Assembly: GCA_902762375.1 (NCBI GenBank)
Contig: CACWNY010000004.1
Location: 1-64,000 of the forward strand
DNA from: an uncultured Ruminococcus sp.
Lineage (GTDB): Bacteria; Bacillota; Clostridia; Oscillospirales; Acutalibacteraceae
Reading direction: 5' to 3'
DNA: 64,000 nucleotides
Of the stretch, positions 46,074-54,445 are shown piece by piece. The position numbers and the translations under genes were made by a program. The stretch's first letter is position 1. The number at the start of each line of letters is the position of its first letter. The notes beneath the pieces are model-generated. The model worked only from the letters and a program-made list of their open reading frames with translations, was not told the DNA's origin and did not search any database.

Positions 46074-46451
46074 ATGCCCAGAAAGAAAAAAACAGAAGAA
46101 GTTGCACAGACAGTTGCAGAAGTAAAAGATGTTGAAGTTGTACAGGTTGCTGAAGAAACTGCAGAAGAAGAAAAACCCGCTAAAAAAACCACAAAGAAAA
46201 CTACTACTAAGAAAACCACTACACCCAGAAAGAAAAAAGAGGTAGAACCTGTTATTGACTTTTTCGTAGAATTTAACGGTGTACAGGAATCTTATGCTAA
46301 TGTTGTTGAGAATATCAAGAAATCCTATCTTGCTGAAAATGATGGTGCTGTTATCAGCGAGATAAAAGTTTACCTCAAGCCTCAGGACAGCAAGGCTTAC
46401 TGTGTTATCAACGGTGAAATCAATTACGATATTGATGTTTATTTTGTCTGA
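46074..46451 (+). CDS. DUF6465-like small protein with basic N-terminal tail
   Basis: A 125-residue protein. Residues 1-60 are low-complexity Lys/Thr/Glu with KKTTKKTTTKKTT and PRKKK motifs, like a histone-H1-type nucleic-acid-binding tail. Residues 62-125 form a compact alpha/beta domain (DFFVEFNGVQESYANVVENI ... AYCVINGEINYDIDVYF). AGAAAGAAGG lies 11 bases before the ATG. Function unknown. It directly follows the structured RNA candidate, which could be its 5' leader. Confidence 0.72.
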   Translation: MPRKKKTEEVAQTVAEVKDVEVVQVAEETAEEEKPAKKTTKKTTTKKTTTPRKKKEVEPVIDFFVEFNGVQESYANVVENIKKSYLAENDGAVISEIKVYLKPQDSKAYCVINGEINYDIDVYFV

Positions 46452-46461
46452 TATTTGTTTG

Positions 46462-46505
46462 GAAAGAACACGGGAACTTTTGCATAAAAGTTCCCGTGTT
46501 CTTTC
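46462..46505 (+). terminator. hairpin after the DUF6465-like gene
   Basis: GAAAGAACACGGGAACTTTT pairs perfectly with AAAAGTTCCCGTGTTCTTTC (20 bp, 4-base loop). No T-run follows. Confidence 0.7.
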
Positions 46506-46738
46506 AGGTTAAGGGCGTTGCCCTTAACAATCCCACCAAAGGTTCCGCCTTTGGAATCTGCCCACTTTCCCAAAAAAGTGGGTCAAAAACTTTTTCGGCT
46601 CACTGTGTTTGAATTGTTTATCAGAGGTTTAGCTGTGACAATTAAAAGTTTTTGGTCAAACTTTTTTCAAAAAGTTTGTGGGGTCAAGGGGTGAAACCCC
46701 TTGTAGGATTTTTAAGGGCAAAGCCCTTAAACTCAGAA
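46506..46738 (+). repeat. dispersed hairpin repeat, copy 12 (compound)
   Basis: A left inverted part (AAGGGCGTTGCCCTT, CCAAAGGTTCCGCCTTTGG, CCCACTTT...AAAGTGGG, TCACTGTGTTTGAATTG) and a right part (AAACTTTTTT...AAAAAGTTT, GGGGTGAAACCCC with the stem kept, AAGGGCAAAGCCCTT). Confidence 0.85.
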
Positions 46739-46739
46739 A

Positions 46740-47309
46740 TTATTTTTGTTTTTTATGTTTTTTCACAATACTTATGATACATTCCACGAAATTATAAATT
46801 ACGATAATCAGGATATCCAGTATGCCTGTAAGTAAGAACAAATCAAAATATTCGGGTTTGATTTTTACTACATTATCCGCAATAATATAATGCCAGCCGT
46901 CAATATAAATTTCATCTCCGTCATCAATATCTGTGCCTTTTGTGGAATATAGTTTTATCGGAGAATACACTCTGGTTAACAGGGGAATATGTATATTCTT
47001 TTCAGGTATTGCATAACTGTTTCCCGTACCCATAAATGTACTTTGTGTTACAATATAATAACCGTCCTTATGTCCCATATAATCGTAACTTCCCAACAAG
47101 GCTGATGTATCGATGTCATAACTAAAATAATCTTTGTCTGTAATAGCAGTATCCACTATTTGTCCTACTACAATCAACCCGATAATTCCAAACAATATGC
47201 CATTAATAACTTTTATTCTTGTAATTTTTCGTTTTACGGCATTTACGATGTTGACAATAATTGTGGTTAAAATAATCCCTAGAATTGCCAGTATAATAAT
47301 CATTTCCAT
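46740..47309 (-). CDS. membrane protein of unknown function
   Basis: A 189-residue protein with two N-terminal helices (about 1-20 and 35-55), an outer beta-rich domain of about 90 residues (YDIDTSALLGSYDYMGHKDG ... DEIYIDGWHYIIADN) and a C-terminal helix with a KKHKKQK tail. AGAGGTG lies 6 bases before the ATG. No family recognised. It follows the DUF4177-like gene on the same strand after a terminator. Confidence 0.65.
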   Translation of the reverse strand: MEMIIILAILGIILTTIIVNIVNAVKRKITRIKVINGILFGIIGLIVVGQIVDTAITDKDYFSYDIDTSALLGSYDYMGHKDGYYIVTQSTFMGTGNSYAIPEKNIHIPLLTRVYSPIKLYSTKGTDIDDGDEIYIDGWHYIIADNVVKIKPEYFDLFLLTGILDILIIVIYNFVECIISIVKKHKKQK

Positions 47310-47331
47310 AAAAAACACCTCTGCAAAAATT

Positions 47332-47372
47332 ATACCGTATACACCATGTAAAATCCATAGTGTATACGGTAT
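47332..47372 (-). terminator. terminator between the two minus-strand small genes
   Basis: ATACCGTATACAC / GTGTATACGGTAT, followed on the minus strand by AATTTTTG just before the next ribosome site. Confidence 0.75.
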
Positions 47373-47380
47373 CTGGCTGT

Positions 47381-47563
47381 TTATCTTTGGAATACCAAAT
47401 CCGCAATCAGAATTTTACCGCTGGGACCCATTTTTACAGGAAAATATCCTGCATACTTAAAGCCTCGTTCGGACTGTTCTTCAATAATAGCCTTGTGTTC
47501 TTCCGTTTCGGAATTTTTGGCATGAACATTGTTAAAATTAATTCTGATGAATTTTGTTTCCAT
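47381..47563 (-). CDS. DUF4177-like small protein
   Basis: A 60-residue protein, METKFIRINF...HKAIIEEQSERGFKYAGYFPVKMGPSGKILIADLVFQ, with the beta-alpha-beta pattern and the GFKYAGYFPV core typical of DUF4177 proteins. A strong GGGGGAA site 7 bases before the ATG supports it as real. Function unknown. Confidence 0.7.
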   Translation of the reverse strand: METKFIRINFNNVHAKNSETEEHKAIIEEQSERGFKYAGYFPVKMGPSGKILIADLVFQR

Positions 47564-47746
47564 ATGGAATTCCCCCTAATTTTCAAGTAGAATAATTATA
47601 CCACAACTGTTTATGGAAAATCAACTGTCAGAGTATAGAAATTCAACAAAAATATTAGTAAGAATTTACAAAACAAAAATATTTACCAATATTTGCGGTA
47701 AAAAATCTTTTTAAGCCGGTTCACTTTGTTCAGGGGGACGAACAGA

Positions 47747-48529
47747 TTATATCTGACTTTTAATATGGTCAAGGACACCTTTTTCAATGCGTGAAACTTG
47801 TGCTTGACTGATACCGATTTCCTGAGCAACTTCCATTTGTGTTTTGCCTTTGAAAAATCTGAGCAGAAGAACATTTTTTTCTCTTTCAGAAAGATGTGTC
47901 AGAGCCTCTTTGAAAGAGAGTTCTTCCAACCAATTTTTTTCATCATCGTTATTTCCCAGTTGGTCCATCACATATACAGTGTCGTTACCGTCTGAAAAAA
48001 CAGGTTCATAGAGTGATATTGGTTCTACAATAGCTTCCAGAGCCAGCACAATATTTTCTTTAGGAATATGCAATACCTGAGCAATTTCTTCCACTGTTGG
48101 TTCACGGTTACTTTGTGTAATAATTTCCTCCTTGACCTGCATAGCCTTATAGGCGATATCTCTCATACTACGACTGACCCTGACGCTGTTGTTGTCACGC
48201 AGAAAGCGTTTAAGTTCGCCAATAATCATAGGTACACCGTAAGTTGAAAATTTTACGCCTACCGAAACATCAAAATTATCAATCGCCTTAATCAGTCCGA
48301 TACACCCTACCTGAAATAAGTCGTCAGGATTTTCGCCACGATTGTTAAAGCGTTGTACAACACTCAACACGAGGCGTAAATTACCATTTATCATTTCCGT
48401 TCTGGCTTTCTGGCGTTCAGCCGGTGACCCGTTGTGTATGATATGCAACAAATTTATTTTTTCTTCTTCTGTCAGTATTTTCAGTTTTGCTGTATTTACT
48501 CCGCAGATTTCCACTTTACTATATTGCAT
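47747..48529 (-). CDS. sigG: sporulation RNA polymerase sigma factor sigma-G
   Basis: A 260-residue sigma-70 family factor. The N-terminal KVEICGVNTAKLKIL tag is specific to SigG. Region 2 reads NGNLRLVLSVVQRFNNRGENPDDLFQVGCIGLIKAIDNFD, and region 4 reads LSEREKNVLLLRFFKGKTQMEVAQEIGISQAQVSRIEKG. It directs late forespore genes. Start chosen with GGGAG 9 bases upstream. It is separated from the usual spoIIGA-sigE neighbours. On its upstream strand GAATAAA and GATAATA could be a sigma-F/G-type promoter, which would allow autoregulation (weak evidence). Confidence 0.94.
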   Translation of the reverse strand: MQYSKVEICGVNTAKLKILTEEEKINLLHIIHNGSPAERQKARTEMINGNLRLVLSVVQRFNNRGENPDDLFQVGCIGLIKAIDNFDVSVGVKFSTYGVPMIIGELKRFLRDNNSVRVSRSMRDIAYKAMQVKEEIITQSNREPTVEEIAQVLHIPKENIVLALEAIVEPISLYEPVFSDGNDTVYVMDQLGNNDDEKNWLEELSFKEALTHLSEREKNVLLLRFFKGKTQMEVAQEIGISQAQVSRIEKGVLDHIKSQI

Positions 48530-48624
48530 AAACAACATCTCCCTGTCATAATGAAATTAGTATTATCCTGATTGCGGTATTTTATTCACTGATAAAATTT
48601 TCTGACAGGAAATCGCCAAATAAA

Positions 48625-48653
48625 TTGACTATATGACAAAAAAGCGGTAAAAT
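48625..48653 (+). promoter_or_regulatory. promoter of the binding-protein fusion gene
   Basis: TTGACT, a 17-base spacer and TAAAAT, 39 bases before the ATG at 48693. Confidence 0.7.
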
Positions 48654-48692
48654 AGTAGCGGTAAAAAAATCTGCTGTTTATGGAGGATTGTT

Positions 48693-49964
48693 ATGCTGAA
48701 AAAATTGATAACCCTTATCATGGTGGGAAGTATTGCCATTTGTTCACTGACATCATGTCGTGTGCCGAAATCTATGGACGAAATCAAAACAGTGATTAAA
48801 GATGAGGTAACGGACTATCCCGTCAAGTGCGGACAGCAACAGATAGAACAGTCACCGCAAAAATTGATTGTACTTGATGATAATATAGCCGACATTCTTA
48901 TTGCGTGTGGTTATGCAGGGAAGATTGTGGGGAAATCTTCAGAATGTACACAAAAAGAAATGCAGAATGTTAAAGAATATGGAAGTAATCAAAAACCCGC
49001 TGTTGCCAATATTAATAAAGCAACAGCCGATATTGTTTTCGTGTCCTCTGTAATTGACGATAAAGTTTATCAGGAGTTAAAAAAAGGAAACAAAATTGTG
49101 CTGAAAATGTCGACAGCGGATTCACTGGACGATTTTGAACTGATGTACACAAATCTTTGTAAAATTATGGAAGGAAATCTCAAAGGAACAGATGTCGGTA
49201 AAGAGAAATCCCGTAAGGTATTGGACGACCTGAACAAAGCAGAAAGTAATACAGTTGTCAAAGGTTGTTTTTTGTACGGACTGGACGGTAAAAGTGCTGT
49301 AACGAAAGATATGTACGAAAACGAAATTCTATCTTTGGCAGGTGTGCAGAATATTGCAGGCGATTCTGATTTAAACGGCAATCTGGATATGACAAAAATC
49401 CTTTCGGCAGATAAACAGGAAGGATTTGCTTTTTATCTATTCTGTGAAAGTGGAATGGGAACGAAAATTCTTTCTGACAAGACTTTGAAAACAACCAATG
49501 CGGTTATCAAGAACAGGGTTATTGAAGTGCCGAAAGAATATCTGACAAGACAAGGTGTAACCGCTGTCAAAGGGGTACAGTATCTGATTTCAGCCATCAG
49601 AAGTCAGAATGACACTGCAAGCGGTGCGGATATTTCTGCGGATTACGGTATCACACTTTATGATGGTATGCTGTACACCATCGGTGCAGAAGACAGCTAT
49701 GTACTGGCTATCCAGAAAAGGCTGGACGATTTAGGGTATCTTTCTATCAATCAGACGGGATATTTTGGAGAATCTACCGCTGAAGCCCTTAAACTTTTCC
49801 AGAGCAACAACGAAACAAGTCGCCGTGATGGTGTTGCTGATAAAGATACACTTGACAAACTCTTTTCGACATCTGCGTTTGCCAACTCCAGAAAAATTAC
49901 CAAAAATACATTACCGCAATCACCAACAGAATCTGCAACCTTTTATTCTGTAAATGCAACTTAA
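48693..49964 (+). CDS. BtuF/FhuD-like binding domain fused to a peptidoglycan-binding domain (lipoprotein)
   Basis: A 423-residue exported lipoprotein (lipobox LTSC near residue 22). Residues 50-310 look like a class III periplasmic-binding fold for cobalamin or siderophores: QQIEQSPQKLIVLDDNIADILIACGYAGKIVG ... VKEYGSNQKPAVANINKATADIVFVSS. Residues about 340-395 are a PG_binding_1 domain (DSYVLAIQKRLDDLGYLSINQTGYFGESTAEALKLFQSNN). GGAGG lies 8 bases before the ATG. No ABC permease or ATPase is adjacent, so it may sense or anchor rather than transport. Divergent from sigG, which hints at a spore-related role (inference). Confidence 0.78.
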   Translation: MLKKLITLIMVGSIAICSLTSCRVPKSMDEIKTVIKDEVTDYPVKCGQQQIEQSPQKLIVLDDNIADILIACGYAGKIVGKSSECTQKEMQNVKEYGSNQKPAVANINKATADIVFVSSVIDDKVYQELKKGNKIVLKMSTADSLDDFELMYTNLCKIMEGNLKGTDVGKEKSRKVLDDLNKAESNTVVKGCFLYGLDGKSAVTKDMYENEILSLAGVQNIAGDSDLNGNLDMTKILSADKQEGFAFYLFCESGMGTKILSDKTLKTTNAVIKNRVIEVPKEYLTRQGVTAVKGVQYLISAIRSQNDTASGADISADYGITLYDGMLYTIGAEDSYVLAIQKRLDDLGYLSINQTGYFGESTAEALKLFQSNNETSRRDGVADKDTLDKLFSTSAFANSRKITKNTLPQSPTESATFYSVNAT

Positions 49965-49999
49965 AATAATAAACCAAAAACGGAAGTGAAAAAATAATT

Positions 50000-50728
50000 A
50001 TGGCATGGTTTTTTATAGAAAATCCTATAAAAGAGAATTTCTATATTATTACTGGAGAAAATGCAAAACATATCAAAAAATCTTTGCGAATGACATCAGG
50101 AGAACAAATCACTCTTGTAGATAATGTCGGTACACAATATGAATGTGAGATTGAAACAACTGTTTCGTTTGATGTTGCCGTAAAAATCTGTAAGAAATTT
50201 CCCTGTCAAAATGAACCGACTGTCAAGGTAACACTTTATCAGGCATTGCCCAAAGGTGAAAAAATGGATTTGATTGTACAGAAGGCAGTAGAATTAGGAG
50301 TTACCGAAATTGTCCCGATAATTTCGGCAAGATGTATTTCCCGACCTGACCCGAAATCCTTGCAGAAAAAAATTCAGCGTTGGAATAAAATTGCCTTACA
50401 GTCTGCCCAGCAGTCCAGACGAGGAATTATTCCCAAAGTGAAAGACGCAATGACATTTTCTCAGGCAACAGAAACACTTGATGAAAACAACTGTAACATT
50501 ATTTTTTATGAATGTGGTGGAAAACGAACGGGAGATATTTTATCTCAAAATAATAGTACGAACATTCACATTTTTATCGGTTCAGAGGGAGGATTTGAAG
50601 AAACAGAAGTCAATCAGGTAATTGCCAGAAACGGTATACCTGCCACACTTGGTAAACGGATATTGCGTTGTGAAACAGCACCGTTATGTGCGATTTCCAT
50701 CATTATGTACCTCACTGGTAATGCGTAA
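50000..50728 (+). CDS. rsmE: 16S rRNA (uracil-1498 N3)-methyltransferase
   Basis: A 242-residue SPOUT-class methyltransferase. An N-terminal PUA-like domain (HIKKSLRMTSGEQITLVDNVG) is followed by the knot domain with LYQALPKGEKMDLIVQKAVELGVTEIVPI, FIGSEGGFEETE and the terminal LGKRILRCETAPLCAISIIMY. It methylates U1498 of 16S rRNA. Length is normal. The ribosome site is weak (GGAAGTG). Confidence 0.96.
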   Translation: MAWFFIENPIKENFYIITGENAKHIKKSLRMTSGEQITLVDNVGTQYECEIETTVSFDVAVKICKKFPCQNEPTVKVTLYQALPKGEKMDLIVQKAVELGVTEIVPIISARCISRPDPKSLQKKIQRWNKIALQSAQQSRRGIIPKVKDAMTFSQATETLDENNCNIIFYECGGKRTGDILSQNNSTNIHIFIGSEGGFEETEVNQVIARNGIPATLGKRILRCETAPLCAISIIMYLTGNA

Positions 50729-50890
50729 TTAAGGATTTCTCACTGCGTTCGAAATGACAAGCGTTGGCGATAAAACAATCCTGAACGAAGTGAACCATAA
50801 AAGTTTTTTGTCCACTTTTTTTCAAAAAAGTGGGCAGGATTTTTAAGGGCGGCAGCCCTTAAACAGGGGTTCGGGGACAGCGTCCCCGAC
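50728..50890 (+). repeat. dispersed hairpin repeat, copy 13
   Basis: Starts at the rsmE stop with a remnant of the second module (GGATTTCTCACTGCGTTCG), then ATCCTGAACGAAGTGAACC, the CCAC...GTGG hairpin, AAGGGCGGCAGCCCTT and an extra hairpin CGGGGACAGCGTCCCCG. Confidence 0.82.
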
Positions 50891-50927
50891 TGATGACCCT
50901 CAAACTAAAAACGGAGGAATAAAAATT

Positions 50928-51644
50928 ATGATTGGTATTATAGGAGCGTTAGATGTAGAAATTCTGGGTATAAAAGGTCTTATGACAGACATCACAGAAA
51001 AAACAGTAAGTAAAATTACATTTTATCAAGGGAAAATCAATGGTAAAGATTGTGTACTTGCACAGTGTGGAGTGGGAAAGGTCAATGCGGCAATGTGTAC
51101 CCAGACTATGATTTTACTGTACAATCCATCACAGATTATCAATACAGGAGTTGCAGGTGCAGTAGATAAACGCTTACATATAGGAGATATTGTTGTTTCT
51201 GAAAGAGTGGTATACCACGACAGCAGAAGTATTCTGGACGATGGTCAGATAAACTTTATGGAGTTTCCCAGAGGAGCAATACAGTTCAGTGATGAACTGA
51301 TTACCGAAATCTATGCGGATAAATCTTTGGCGGATACTCTTGTTGAAGAGTGTAAAGGATTATCTGATGTTCATGTTTACTATGGTACGGTTGCTTCAGG
51401 TGACCAGTTCATATCAGGAAGAGTGGCAAGACTGGATATTGGAGAATATTTTCAGGCGTTATGCTGTGAAATGGAAGGTGCAGCGATAGGACAGGTATGT
51501 TATCGTAACAATGTTCCCTTTGCCATTCTGAGGGCAATCTCTGATACGATTGATGACAATGATTATATGGATTTTGAGAAATTCAAATATCTTGCATCGT
51601 CTGAAATATTAAAAGTATTGAAAGCATTTTTTGATATTGTATAA
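50928..51644 (+). CDS. mtnN: 5'-methylthioadenosine / S-adenosylhomocysteine nucleosidase
   Basis: A 238-residue purine-nucleosidase fold enzyme that cleaves adenine from MTA and SAH. Motifs: MIGIIGALDVEILGIK at the start, INTGVAGAVD, SGDQFIS, and CCEMEGAAIGQVCYRNNVPFAILRAISDT with the catalytic Glu and Asp. GGAGG lies 8 bases before the ATG. It precedes the pyridoxamine kinase by 26 bases, so the two form an operon. Confidence 0.95.
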   Translation: MIGIIGALDVEILGIKGLMTDITEKTVSKITFYQGKINGKDCVLAQCGVGKVNAAMCTQTMILLYNPSQIINTGVAGAVDKRLHIGDIVVSERVVYHDSRSILDDGQINFMEFPRGAIQFSDELITEIYADKSLADTLVEECKGLSDVHVYYGTVASGDQFISGRVARLDIGEYFQALCCEMEGAAIGQVCYRNNVPFAILRAISDTIDDNDYMDFEKFKYLASSEILKVLKAFFDIV

Positions 51645-51670
51645 TCTCAGATTTTAAGGGGATAAATTTC

Positions 51671-52516
51671 ATGAAAAGAGTACTTTCCGTACAGGATATT
51701 ACTTGTGTAGGAAAATGTTCTCTGACAGTAGCGTTACCTATCATCTCTGCTATGGGTGTGGAAACAGCAGTTATTCCAACAGCATTGCTATCATGTCATA
51801 CGGCATTTCCTGATTTTACTTTTTGTGATTTAAGTGACCATATTCCTTCAATTACAGCTATGCTTAAAGCACAGAATATGGATTTTGACGCTATTTATAC
51901 GGGATATCTTGGGTCAGCGGAACAAATTCGTCTGGTAGAAAAAATTTTCGATGATTTTACAACTGACCATAATTTTATTGTGGTTGACCCTGCAATGGCT
52001 GATTTCGGAAAACTGTATAAAGGGTTTAATCCCTCATTTGCCGAATGTATGGCAAAACTCTGTACCAAAGCGGATATCATTTTACCGAATATTACAGAAG
52101 CCTGTTATTTGTTGGGAATACCATATATCGGTGAACATTATACAAAATCAGATATTCAGGATATTCTGATACAATTAAGTCAACAAGGTTGTCCATATTG
52201 TGTACTTACGGGAGTAAGTTTTGACAGTGACACTCTTGGTGTGATAGCATATGACCGTATGAATGACTGTTTTTTTGAATATTATTCTGAAAAATTACCC
52301 GAACATTTTCACGGTACAGGTGATGTTTTTGCGTCAGCGTTTACAGGTGCCTTGACATTGAATAATGACAGAGAAATGGCTTTACAGATTGCGGTGGATT
52401 TCACCCTTGACTGTATCAAAGCTACAAAGAATAATCTTTATGCCCGCTGGTACGGTGTAGATTTCGAAAGTGCCTTGCCGAATTTAATCAGACGAATTAA
52501 TTTATCCTCTTTTTAA
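51671..52516 (+). CDS. pyridoxamine/pyridoxal kinase
   Basis: A 281-residue ribokinase-like (PfkB-superfamily) kinase. Motifs: RVLSVQDITCVGKCSLTVALPIISAMGVE, NITEACYLLG, and the anion-hole/catalytic Asp region FHGTGDVFASAFTGAL. It phosphorylates vitamin B6 vitamers to feed PLP; DapL in this window is one PLP user. Length fits PdxK/PdxY. Exact substrate preference is not determinable. Confidence 0.9.
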   Translation: MKRVLSVQDITCVGKCSLTVALPIISAMGVETAVIPTALLSCHTAFPDFTFCDLSDHIPSITAMLKAQNMDFDAIYTGYLGSAEQIRLVEKIFDDFTTDHNFIVVDPAMADFGKLYKGFNPSFAECMAKLCTKADIILPNITEACYLLGIPYIGEHYTKSDIQDILIQLSQQGCPYCVLTGVSFDSDTLGVIAYDRMNDCFFEYYSEKLPEHFHGTGDVFASAFTGALTLNNDREMALQIAVDFTLDCIKATKNNLYARWYGVDFESALPNLIRRINLSSF

Positions 52517-52517
52517 A

Positions 52518-52726
52518 AAATTTCTACCTGAGCGGTTGAAATTCAAGTAGTTATTGTCAAAATTTGCTGTCGCAAATTTTGGATTTTTACGGGGAGTTTA
52601 AGGGCTTTGCCCTTAAAAATCCCACAAGGGGCTTTGCCCCTTGACCCCACGAACTTTTTGAAAAAAGTTCGACAAAAACTTTTAATTGTTACAAGTTGTT
52701 CATTACAAATTACGCATTATTATAGA
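52518..52726 (+). repeat. dispersed hairpin repeat, copy 14 (near full-length)
   Basis: Inverted orientation with the terminal arm TTTCTACCTGAGCGGTTGAAA, AAAATTTGCTGTCGCAAATTTT, AAGGGCTTTGCCCTT, AAGGGGCTTTGCCCCTT, a CGAACTTTTT...AAAAGTTCG hairpin and AATTACGCATTA at the other end. Confidence 0.87.
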
Positions 52727-52741
52727 TAAAGAGGAAAATAC

Positions 52742-53512
52742 ATGAAAGAAACCATTTTTGATGTTCATGCACATTATGATGACCCAAAATTTGATGAGGA
52801 CAGAGAGGAAGTACTGTTATCGTTAAAAGAGAAGGGTGTAGGATATATCATCAATGCAGGAACAGATATTTCTACCTCACAGACGACAGTAGAATATTGT
52901 GACCGTTATGACTTTATGTACGGAGCAGTAGGAATACACCCTGAAAATGCTGATAATTTACCGAATGAATATCTTTCGGTTATTGAAGAAATGACAAAAC
53001 ACAAAAAGATTGTTGCTATAGGAGAAATAGGACTGGACTATTATTGGGATAGTGTACCTAGAGATGTACAGAAAAAAGTTTTTCAGGAACAGTTAATTCT
53101 TGCTGAAAAGTTACAAATGCCCGTAGTTATTCATGACCGTGACGCTCACGGAGATACTATGGAAATTCTGCGTCAGTACAGACCAAAGGGGATAATGCAC
53201 TGTTTTTCGGGTAGCGTTGAATTATGTAAAGAGATTGTCAAATTAGGAATGTCCATCAGTCTTGGTGGTGTGGTAACTTTCAAGAATGCACGACACAGTG
53301 TAGAAGTGGCAAAATATATTCCTTTGGACAGGCTTATGCTGGAAACAGATGCACCATATCTTTCTCCTGTTCCGTTTCGTGGAAAGCGATGTGATTCATC
53401 TTTGATACGCTTTACTGCTGAAAAGATTGCAGAAATTAAAGCTGTTTCACTTGATGATTTGCTGAAAATCACCAGAGAAAATGCTTTTAAAATGTTCGGA
53501 ATTACGCCATGA
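52742..53512 (+). CDS. tatD: TatD family metal-dependent deoxyribonuclease
   Basis: A 256-residue TIM-barrel hydrolase: FDVHAHYDDPKFDEDR (HxH metal ligands), AIGEIGLDYYW (Glu ligand), VVIHDRDAH, MHCFSGS and LETDAPYLSPVPFRGKRCDSSLI. TatD enzymes are 3'-5' DNA exonucleases or quality-control phosphodiesterases. AGAGGAAA precedes the ATG. Its stop overlaps the start of the next gene by 4 bases. Confidence 0.95.
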   Translation: MKETIFDVHAHYDDPKFDEDREEVLLSLKEKGVGYIINAGTDISTSQTTVEYCDRYDFMYGAVGIHPENADNLPNEYLSVIEEMTKHKKIVAIGEIGLDYYWDSVPRDVQKKVFQEQLILAEKLQMPVVIHDRDAHGDTMEILRQYRPKGIMHCFSGSVELCKEIVKLGMSISLGGVVTFKNARHSVEVAKYIPLDRLMLETDAPYLSPVPFRGKRCDSSLIRFTAEKIAEIKAVSLDDLLKITRENAFKMFGITP

Positions 53513-54303
53513 AGAAATTATTTTATTGTTTTACCATCTGCATAATTATTGTATCGTTGTTTTTTTCGGGAAGTATTTCTGCTCTGGCAAATAATGATGA
53601 TATACTGGAGATAGCGGTCAATCAGCAAATACAAAAGGGAAAATCGGTTACCGCACAAATCCGCCTGAAAGATGCTGTAGAGGTCAGTGTTCTGGTTATG
53701 GAAATTGATTTAGGGAAAGGACTATCCTGTACAGATTGCCATTTATCGGACGGTATGGGAGGTAAAATCATCACTGCTTTTCAGGAAAACAAGGTCAGCA
53801 TTACATGGATAATGACTGACGGATTTACTACCAACGGCGAACAAAATTTGATTGACCTTAAAATAAAAGCCAATTCCATTGATATAGGTAACAGTAATAT
53901 TACAGCAAAGCTGATGGACGGTACAGACAAAAACTTTCATCTGATAGCCTCTCAAACAAAAGAATATGCCGTAGAAATTGTCGAAAAAGTAACGGTTTCT
54001 GATAGTGGAACACAGGGGACAGCAACAGCAAATAACAGTAAAAATAAAACACAAAAATCATCTGAAATTCCCACATCTTATAAGCAAAGAAATTCTGCCA
54101 TTCCTACTGCCACACCGATTACGGAACTGGCAACCATTACAGAAATACAGCTTTCAACAGTATCAAGTGAAAATTTATCCTCTGAAATAAAAAATAACAA
54201 CGACGATTTATCTATATTTTTGATGGGAATATTGTGTTGTTTAGGTGTGGTAGCGATAGTGATAATCAGTTATACTATTGGAAAAAGACAAGCAAAAAAA
54301 TAA
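53509..54303 (+). CDS. membrane-anchored protein with a cohesin-like domain
   Basis: A 264-residue type I membrane protein: signal peptide to about residue 27 (ISALANND), a beta-sandwich of about 130 residues, a Thr/Ser-rich stalk, a C-terminal helix (LSIFLMGILCCLGVVAIVIISYTIG) and a KRQAKK tail. The sandwich (ILEIAVNQQIQKGKSVTAQIRLKDAVEVSVLVMEIDLGKGLSCTDC ... NLIDLKIKANSIDIGNSNITA) has the strand order and spacing of cohesin modules. If it is a cohesin, it could dock the dockerin peptidase encoded at 37352. This is inference from pattern, not a clear family match. ATGA overlap with tatD. Confidence 0.6.
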   Translation: MKKLFYCFTICIIIVSLFFSGSISALANNDDILEIAVNQQIQKGKSVTAQIRLKDAVEVSVLVMEIDLGKGLSCTDCHLSDGMGGKIITAFQENKVSITWIMTDGFTTNGEQNLIDLKIKANSIDIGNSNITAKLMDGTDKNFHLIASQTKEYAVEIVEKVTVSDSGTQGTATANNSKNKTQKSSEIPTSYKQRNSAIPTATPITELATITEIQLSTVSSENLSSEIKNNNDDLSIFLMGILCCLGVVAIVIISYTIGKRQAKK

Positions 54304-54428
54304 TATCCATCTGTGCGGTTGGAATGATTTTCTCATCGTATAGCTATGACAATTAAAAGTTTTTGTCCACTTTTTTCAAAAAGTGGGCAGGGTCAAGGGG
54401 CGGCAGCCCCTTGTGGGATTTTTAAGGG
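54304..54428 (+). repeat. dispersed hairpin repeat, copy 15
   Basis: Terminal-arm remnant ATCTGTGCGGTTGGAATG, CTATGACAATTAAAAG, the CCAC...GTGG hairpin and GGGGCGGCAGCCCC. Its right part is replaced by the ribosome site of the following gene. Confidence 0.85.
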
Positions 54429-54445
54429 ATAAGAAAGGGAAATTT

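Noticed and set aside
45881..46135. An 84-codon frame resembling a TnpB/OrfB tail
   Set aside because: It has no ribosome site, overlaps the start of the next gene and lies over a region with clear RNA-type stems; I prefer the structured RNA reading.
54383..54445. N-terminal extension of the glycosyltransferase
   Set aside because: These codons are the tail of dispersed repeat copy 15 and lack a ribosome site; the AAAGGGA-linked ATG at 54446 is better.
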